Source of the DNA: Phoronis australis
Lineage: Eukaryota > Phoronida > Phoronidae
DNA: 64,000 bases
NCBI GenBank assembly: GCA_002633005.1
Contig: NMRA01000039.1
Coordinates: 241,225-305,224, forward strand
Reading direction: 5' to 3'
Below, piece after piece: positions 56,603-64,000 of the stretch. How positions within the stretch are numbered: position 1 is the first letter of the stretch; every line of letters starts with the position of its first letter. Both the position numbers and the translations under genes were made by a program. Under the pieces are notes generated by a model. That model was given only the letters and a program-made list of their open reading frames with translations. It was not told where the DNA came from and searched no databases.

Positions 56603-59600
56603 TGTGTGTGTGTGATGTGTGATNNNNNNNNNNNNNNNNNNNNNNNNNNNNNNNNNNNNNNNNNNNNNNNNNNNNNNNNNNNNNNNNNNNNNNNNNNNNN
56701 NNNNNNNNNNNNNNNNNNNNNNNNNNNNNNNNNNNNNNNNNNNNNNNNNNNNNNNNNNNNNNNNNNNNNNNNNNNNNNNNNNNNNNNNNNNNNNNNNNNN
56801 NNNNNNNNNNNNNNNNNNNNNNNNNNNNNNNNNNNNNNNNNNNNNNNNNNNNNNNNNNNNNNNNNNNNNNNNNNNNNNNNNNNNNNNNNNNNNNNNNNNN
56901 NNNNNNNNNNNNNNNNNNNNNNNNNNNAAAGTAGATGAAAGACGTCGGAAAGTCATCGCCAACCGTCCTCTTCAGACAAAGAAAGTATATGCCAATTTTC
57001 ACAATCATCCTTAGAGTGGGAGTGGTTTGTTTGACAAGGGGTGGCTGCCAAAAACAAACTATAACACAGTAAAATGGCCACTAGATGGCGCAAAATATCT
57101 CGAATCCATCTGAAAACAGGCACGTGTCATCATTTCAATAGAAAGCTGTGTACAATATTTTATAAAAATCTGGGCCCAGTTGCATAAAAGTTATACGCCG
57201 TATAGCAACAATGACGTCGCATTATCACGCGTCACGCTTTTATTGTTGCACAGTAAACCTCACATCATGCAACAATCAAATTTACCTAGCCGATAATCGC
57301 ACAACCCAACCCTAATCAACAGCTTCAGAGAAACAGGAAAACGAAAAAATGAAATGGCCACCAAAGGGCACATTGTCGGATCCGCCTGAAAGTCATTGTC
57401 GTTCGATGTCAACTTCATAATACATGTATACTTGCTAAATTTAATAAAGATCCTGCAGAGGGTTCAGGAGATTCAGCCAAACAAAACTGCCACTAGGAGG
57501 CAACACAGTAGTCGGAAGTCGTCGGAAAATCATCGTCAGTTTCCCTCTTCACAGTAAGAACATATTGAAATGCCAATTTTCGCAATCATTCCTAGAGCGG
57601 TTTGGTTGACAGAGGGTCGGGCGTCAAAAACAGACTTGAAAACAGTAAAAATGTCCACTGGGTGGCACAAAGTACTTCGAATCCATCCGAAAACGGAAGA
57701 ATAGCGTCATCTCACTTATAGATGCCTACATGTAATTATCAAATTTTATGAACATCGATTGAGGACCTCCGAAGGTACAGATGTAAACGTAAAAAACTAA
57801 ATTGCTAATAGTCGGAGCGGTTTCACAATTACGTAGCCACTACTGAGATCATAATGTGTGACATCGCGAGGGTTGTCAAGGTATTGTGTATTCCATATTG
57901 ACTTTCACGATTATTCTGTTTAAAAAACGTTCCCGTGCAGTGGTAATGTGTTGCTATGTACTGTCACCTATGACAGCTTCAGTCCTGTTAATAGGGATGG
58001 AACCTTTTGGAAGGCGCTTTTGATTCATTTGAAATTAATAAAAATAACTTTTTTGGAACCGGAAGTGTGACGCAGTAAGTAAGGTGTGTTCTGTCGCTTT
58101 TCCGTGCCCATTGATAATTGTGCTTAATGACCGAGACGTTCGCCGATGTTCGGTCCCAACCCCGGCACATAGCAATTTGTCATTTGACTTGATCAATATG
58201 ACAGAAACTGGTAATGAAACGGAGCTTCTGAAACACAGTGTTTATATTGACTTGACTACTTTTTCACAACGTCATACTTCCGGTCTCTCGGATTGTATTT
58301 TTTATTAATTTGTTTTGATAACAATCTATTAAAATGTTTTAATTGCCTCTCAATTAAAAATACCAAATTATCCAAACACTCCCCCAAAAATGTAACATTC
58401 CATTTTAATAATGATTCATCTTTATCACTACGTGAACAAATTTGTACTCGTGGTTTTTAAAACTTTCACAGAATTAAAATGTGCCAAAAATGCGACACAG
58501 TTAGACAGCTGCATGGTACATTGTTTTGTGTTTCAGTGCACTGCCTACCTCATTTTTCGAAAACGTAACCCTGGATACTGCGCCGGGCTTGTTGATCAGT
58601 TCATGGAGAACTGCGTGGGGTGTCAAACGAAACATTGGCATCATCAAAAGCCCTTCGAAATTGCGGGTCTTCTCCTGCCTTAGATGGCGCTGCAGTATGG
58701 GCTCAAAGTCCTCTCTTGCTATGCGAAGAACTTCACATTTCCTTGCTGGAAGTAATCGAGTGTCCTTGTTGTGGTCGTACAACTGCCGAATGTGTATCGT
58801 TTTTCATAATCGATGATCGGAATTCAAATTGATAGTTTTTTTTTTATTTTCACAACCAGAAAAGCATAATACCTTTACGGTTTCGGCTCATGTAAGCAGC
58901 CATCTTCCAAAGTTATTGGACACTAGGTGGCGTGGTGATTAGGCTGTTTCAAATTTTAGATAAGTTATACCCTCCATCGTCCCTGTTCATGACTGAGAGA
59001 CTTTTTATGACCAAATAGGCTCTTTTATCCGTCTGCATCTCGGATCTAAGAGAGTCTTAACGGATCTGTTGCCACATATAGGCTGGTGTGGCACTTCATA
59101 CATATTGCCGCCCGTACCACACACAGTATGTGTCAAGCGCGACAAAAAAGTGTGAAAGAAAATGAATTTGGTTTGAGAACTTTGGCTCAGGTGGCAACTC
59201 ATCACAGGAAGGTAGGCTAGACACACGAGGGGTTATGCGCGTCTCAGTGATGGAAAAAGGAAGGTAAACAAGAACACTTACATTTTGTAACTACCGTCAT
59301 GTCTTGTGTACTCTGTTTCAATATTGCGATGTCCCCAAAACTTGCGCCTGGTCGGAATTCACCTCCAAACTCGGCTCCGGAATCTCCATCTTCTCTTTCG
59401 TCGTCTTAAACAGATCGTTTGGAGTTAACGTTTTCATTCATAAACACCTTGACTACATTATCTTTAATTGCTAGTATCATGGGTGATTAACAAGATGTGC
59501 ATGCGATAAGTTATCCTAAATTTCTAAAATGCGTGAGTGACATATGGTGCCATGATCGTGCACGGCCACTTCATTGGGTAATTAGGCATTCAATATACAT

Positions 59601-62600
59601 AACAATAAGACAGTTTGAGCTTTTTGGTCGTCCCACTGGTGCATTGCCTGCAGATGCTTCTTTACTAAAGGATTGCAACCACGGCATTAAATCTTTGATA
59701 AAAGTTTACACTTTGTGAACCGACATATAATTCACTGATCGTTTGACCTTCTTTTTCCGCCTACGCCAACACGTACACCTTCCATCTTATCGATGGTGTG
59801 AGAGTGGATTTTGCACCGGTGCTGCGTGAAGTTGCTTTGTACGGCGTGCCGCCGGCGTACACCGAAATTAGCTAGGCTACATATTCGTGAAAAAGTGGTG
59901 CTGCGCGAAAAATCAGCCCCCGTGTAAGCTGATGCTTTTGTCATACTGGTGTAGGGTAACGCATTCAACATTGACATGACTTACAAAAGGAATACTCAAC
60001 CCTTTTTTGATGATTTCAACCAATCCTCGCTTTGCCTCCTGCTAATGAATCATTGCCGTCAACCTTCCAAGTTAAAGGCACAAATCAACTAAAAACTCAT
60101 AATCCGTATGTCCAAGATTGGACATATTGTCCTACAGTTGCCGTGTAATTCGCCAACAGCATAGGTCACGCTTTCCCGCTTAGCAGACTTTGAAAGGTTT
60201 TAAAATTTTCCTCCAGTTTTTTAGGGATGTCTAGCGTTACAGAGAACTGTATGGGAAACTCGTTGTATCTGCTAATAGGCCAAAACCCGAGTTTGGTATC
60301 CTTTTGTCGTACAGGTGTAGTTTAAAGTAGAATTCCGAAAACTACTAACGCATAAAACTAAGAAATTTCTACGTCCAGTGTTCTACGCCGAAAATACAAT
60401 ATAATGAACATAATTATTTATTTTTTGTGCAGGCACACAGTAGGGCGAAGCCACTAGTCAGTTGGGCGCAATGGCGTAGGCCTCCTGCAGGGTACGCCGA
60501 TTACGCAACTCTAAGCAAGCCCAGACAGCGTTCAGTAACACTGGGACCTCGCTAAAAAGCCCTTGTGTTTCTATGTCCAACTCATAACATTTGAATTAAT
60601 TTTACTACCGGTATATAAGTTTTTGAAAATCCCACCTTGCTCTATTTCTTCTGGTTTTACTCGACCTTGATGGGCGACGACGCAGCCGGAAAGCAGGAAA
60701 TAGCAGGCGGTGATTTTGTGACCGTCCTTCAGCAACACTCTCCCTTGGCCAAATGTTTCGTAGGAGGCGTACCTGGCTATCTCCATCCGAGTCTCTGAAG
60801 GGAATTTCCTCAGGCACGGGAAAGACTTGATCAAGGTCTGTTATTTGTTAACGATAGAGGTCACTGTTAGGGGCTGCAGTGTAACAACCTGGGTCCTATG
60901 GTTATCAGCTAATATTGTCACAGTCAGTTATCGTTTTAAATTTAAATTGAACGCTATATCGGCAAAAAGGTCAGTTTCAGACTAAGAAAGAAACTGTTAA
61001 TTAAACTAAAGTAATTATCTATGAGCTCAAATCTACCCCGATTACGCATTAAACGAGAAGTGTTTACTTGTCTTAGTTCACCAGTCGATTCTTAAAATGA
61101 TACTAAACACTGTTTTGATGATTTCAGCCAATCCTCGCTCTGTCAGTCGTTAATGCATCAGTGACGTCAATCTCCAACGATGAAAACAGGAAACAACCAA
61201 AAACTCATACATGTACTCCCTCAATCACAGATTGGTCATTGGGGTGTTGAGTCGGGGTGGTCTTTCGCCACAGTTGCCGTGTAAATTCGCTGAAAGCTTA
61301 AGTCATGCTTGACCGTTTAGCAGACTTTGAAAGGAGTTTTCAAATTTCTTCCAAGCTGTTGAGGGTTATGGGGGATTACAGGCAATGTTTTTTTCAGACA
61401 GTTGGAGTGGAAAAGTCGTTTTTCATCTGTTAATGCACCAAAACCGGGTTCGGTATCCTTTTAAGGGCCACGATCAAAAACATTCGACGCTCGGTATTAC
61501 ATGTATGTGAAATGGAATGTCCCTGTGTGATATAAATAGTTGCATTACCTTAACAGGATTCAATATAATTTATAAAGTTCAGTAATAAACTGTAAGTTAG
61601 CGATGCCAAATGAAGCTGGTTGACGTCATTGTAATTTCTATTTATGGAATTTTAATTGAAATTGAACGTTTTGCTTGTACCGTTCATACTAGTCTCGTTT
61701 TACCAGAACTTGGCAATACAGCTAACGATTGAAGCTGCATTTTCATTAACACTGTTTAGTTGTCGATGCTGAATTCTTAATCAAAACGCTTAGGAGATTA
61801 AAAGTATCACCACGCTCATGAGATCTTGTATTGTTACCGAATAAGTAAGCAACTCAAGTCATAGGCATTGCGCGCATACGTCATTTCATGATTCGCAATT
61901 TTTGGGATGGCCAACTGCATGTACAATAAACTTGAGTAGCTGACGGTTTCAGTGTTTTTGTTAGTAATGCTGCCACGGTAAGGAATAAGAGGTCAATTTT
62001 AGGAGTTTTAACTAAAGCCTAATTCGATTTTCGTTTTCTGCCAGCTAAACGGTGCGAAATGCAGCTCTAAGTTTGCGTTGATGCAATGAATTTTAAAATT
62101 GTGTAGGAGAAAACGATATGAAAGACTCGCAAGAACTGGCGTTTTGTGTGTTTGGACTTGCTGAAGCTTACATAAATGTAGTCGATATCTTGCTCCGTCC
62201 GTTTTGAGGGCAGTGTCTGTAAGATTTCCTTCGCTTTTTTAGTGAGAGAATGTTGGACCCCAAAGTGCTGCTTGAAATAGTACTTCGAAAACGATTTCTC
62301 GTCCTGAAAATTTATGACAATGTTGACTTAATAATAATAATTTCGAATAAACAAAATTATATAAAGAGTTCACATTAAAGTGTTTGCGAGAAATGTGTCA
62401 TTCCTGTTGTGAGTCCCAGTACTGTAGTTGATACGACGAATTCATTTTAAATAAGTTCGATAGGAGTGCGTACTACGGAGTGTCCGCTTACCGTTTGAAC
62501 GGTGGGGTTAACGTAGAGCAGTTGTGTAGAATGTTTGTCCATCATAGCAGCAATAAAATTCATGTTCAATACGAACTTCCGGCACACGTCTTGAAAACTT

Positions 62601-62653
62601 CTGCGCAACCACTCTTTCCGGCTTTTCAAAATGAGATTCTCCTCTCCGTTAAG
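54231..62653 (-). CDS. Cyclic nucleotide-binding domain protein, CNBD2-like, 5' partial
   Basis: Seven minus-strand exons: 62653-62492, 62303-62172, 60837-60636, 59404-59282, 58745-58549, 55556-55307, 54565-54231 (stop 54233-54231). All have consensus borders and matching phases, 1401 nt, 466 residues; upstream exons were not found. Exons 1-2 give the basic region before the domains (RRSFQDVCRKFVLNMNFI; AKEILQTLPSKRTEQDI). Exons 3-5 give a first cNMP-binding fold (SFPCLRKFPSETRMEIARYA, YFLLSGCVV, EFRPGASFGDIAILKQSTQD, CEVLRIAREDFEPIL). Exons 5-7 give a second, looser one (THFCYILSGECYL, LGPGCAFSVGEN, IVAKTVGEYMMVQKSEL). The tail is basic (FKYRKSLVNNVWSKLKKK). This order is as in CNBD2, a cAMP receptor in mouse sperm. 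The Arg that binds the cyclic phosphate is missing from both folds. The 55557-58548 intron holds a LINE fragment, a microsatellite gap and a repeat array. Confidence 0.88.
55803..56426 (+). mobile_element. LINE 3' fragment (zf-RVT type C-terminus), intronic
   Basis: A plus-strand run with LRWFQMRIVHRILATNNFL, then CTFYRNEPESLEHLF and, after a stop, AKEVLNLIVLFAKNHTYCRK. This is the zinc-finger segment downstream of reverse transcriptase in L1/Tx1-like elements. The second Cys of the finger is replaced and stops are present, so it is decayed. It is antisense to the CNBD-like gene. Confidence 0.6.
56540..56927. repeat. (GT)n microsatellite and 304-N gap
   Basis: A GT repeat of about 80 nt runs into N from 56624 to 56927. 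Frames through it are artefacts. Confidence 0.9.
56928..57780. repeat. Diverged tandem array of ATGGCCACTAGRTGGC units
   Basis: Units of roughly 250-300 bp recur with ATGGCCACTAGATGGCGCA (57072), ATGGCCACCAAAGGGCACA (57353), CTGCCACTAGGAGGCAACA (about 57487) and GTCCACTGGGTGGCACAAA (57655). Each is followed by an AATCCATCYGAAAAC or CATCG...GTCAG stretch and a CCAATTTTCRCAATCATYC word. The array lies in the CNBD-like intron next to a gap. Confidence 0.65.
60008..60306 (+). repeat. Dispersed 300-350 bp repeat, copy 2
   Basis: Begins TGATGATTTCAACCAATCCT and ends near GAGTTTGGTATCCTTTTG; same family as 45535-45859. In the CNBD-like intron 59405-60635. Confidence 0.7.
61116..61464 (+). repeat. 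Dispersed 300-350 bp repeat, copy 3
   Basis: Begins GATGATTTCAGCCAATCC and ends AAACCGGGTTCGGTATCC plus TTTTAA; same family as 45535-45859. In the next CNBD-like intron (60838-62171). Confidence 0.7.
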
Positions 62654-62659
62654 CTGAAA

Positions 62660-64000
62660 CATAATGTTGATCGCTAAAAACATGGGTCGCATTCCGTAAT
62701 TGCAAGATAGTCGCGTGCAAACCTAGAGCGATCACGTGCTTCGCTTGTAATTTATGGCGATATCTTGCGAAGGCTTGTGTTATCTACCTTTTCTCTCAAG
62801 AAAACTTCTCTACGGAACGTTGCTCTGGTTCTTTAACTGATTGAAATTAGCAACTGTTGCAGAAAAAATTCAATAAGAGAAATGGATTCCATATTGATCG
62901 CCTTTAAAACCCTCTATATACGCCAGAAGGATGTCGGTTATCGTTACAGTCAATCGTGAAGTATAAACAATATTCACCTGTTTTGTTCCCAGTGCACATC
63001 TTAAACTTGAATCCCCTAATCCCTCCTTCCGTCACAAAAACGATTGCGACCTTTTACCTTTTTAAAATTGGCCTAACTTGTTTCCTTAGTCAAATTAGCG
63101 GCCATTTCTGGTTTGGAAAGAAGTAACAGTTCGTCTTTGCGAGGGAGGCCACTTATTATGTTCAGATTGCTTTGTCGTCACGGCGTGTCATCTTGTGCTC
63201 TGAGCAATGTTTCAGTAATAAGGAACTGCCATTTTTTTCGGCAAGCCTAGAAACCATTTCCCATTTGGACTAAAAACAAATTCAGATCATTTCATAGCGG
63301 TGATGTCTCAATGAAAGCTTCTTTGGGAAGGCAAGTTCAGTTTCGCATACGTTGCTGTAGCGTTTCCCAAACAGTACAGTGTAAACAATGCTTGATGATT
63401 CAACAAAGGTTGATATAAATCATTGGAGGAACAGCTAAAAATTGAACCGCAAAATGTGAAATTTGCAAATTAAGTACAGTACTCGAAATTATTATTATCT
63501 TACACCTAGGGGCGAATTAAAGGTAATGTGTTCGAAATTGATTTACGTGAATGGCTGTCTAATCGTATACTATGCACTCGATGGCGTCTTGAATATTAAC
63601 GTGCTTTTAAGCAAAGAAACCACCTTTTGACTTGTTTTAACAAGTGACTACAGGTGTACATTCCGTTATAGCACTGCATATCACAATCAAGAGTTCAAGA
63701 TCCCAAAAACGGGAAAATACAAGAAAAGCGACTTCAATTGAAAATTTCTTAGCTTCACGGACACCAGTATGACGTATAAACATACCCAACGCCAGTGTGT
63801 CAACACACTAGTTTTTTGTACAAACTTTTGCCACATCCGCACTTCTCAGATGTACCGAGAGAAAATGAAAAGAGTTGCAGCGTAGTCAAATACTAAGTTT
63901 TTCCAACCACTACAAACGCAACGCCTCGACATTCTTCATTATACTGTAAACCAAGGGAAAACGAGCAGCAACATCTGACGACGTTCCACATTAAAAACCA
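62660..64000. other. Upstream flank or 5' intron of the CNBD-like gene
   Basis: No further exon, RNA gene or recognised repeat. The start codon of the CNBD-like protein may lie here in a short exon I could not identify, or beyond the window. Confidence 0.45.

Noticed and set aside
56391-57014. Open frames of 130-205 residues on both strands
   Set aside because: Produced by N runs and a GT microsatellite.

Overview
The window is animal genomic DNA. Genes have many small exons with GT-AG introns, the DNA is AT-rich, and most of the non-coding space is dispersed repeats, MITEs and retrotransposon debris. The gene set (SLC16-type transporter, SNX4, CSAD/GADL1-type decarboxylase, CNBD2-like protein) and a non-LTR retrotransposon carrying a 2A recoding peptide suggest a marine invertebrate. 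A deuterostome such as an echinoderm, hemichordate or amphioxus is likely, but the species cannot be fixed from sequence alone. Three single-N joins are each followed or flanked by repeated sequence. At two of them the repeats are about 98-99% identical, as expected when both alleles of a very polymorphic genome are placed end to end.

Layout. 248-7567 (+): the last seven visible exons of a monocarboxylate-transporter family gene, 5' end off the window. 8120-9901 (-): two exons of sorting nexin 4 covering the start of the PX domain. Its later exons must lie at lower coordinates, so the transporter sits within or interleaved with SNX4 on the other strand. 10-35 kb: a repeat-rich stretch with tandem repeats, tRNA-derived SINE heads, two MITE families and a duplicated block of foldback sequence holding very small palindromic insertions. 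It also holds a 1.14-kb inverted-repeat transposon, an LTR-retroelement gag ORF with a protease remnant, and a damaged 2A-bearing LINE on the minus strand. 35350-52230 (+): a complete 15-exon, 494-residue pyridoxal-phosphate decarboxylase of the CSAD/GADL1 group. 54231-62653 (-): seven exons of a protein with two cyclic-nucleotide-binding-like domains, resembling CNBD2; its 5' end is not seen.

The host genes belong to unrelated processes: solute transport, endosomal sorting, acidic amino-acid decarboxylation and cyclic-nucleotide-like signalling. They do not form an operon or pathway. The most unusual material is in the repeats. The 46-58 bp palindromes at 20.1, 21.8, 22.2 and 22.7 kb share one 22-nt arm and are flanked by direct repeats of the form CTR-N9-TAG. 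The LINE carries a 2A peptide behind a hydrophobic leader. The active-site context of the decarboxylase is Cys-Leu-His-Lys rather than Asn-Pro-His-Lys.
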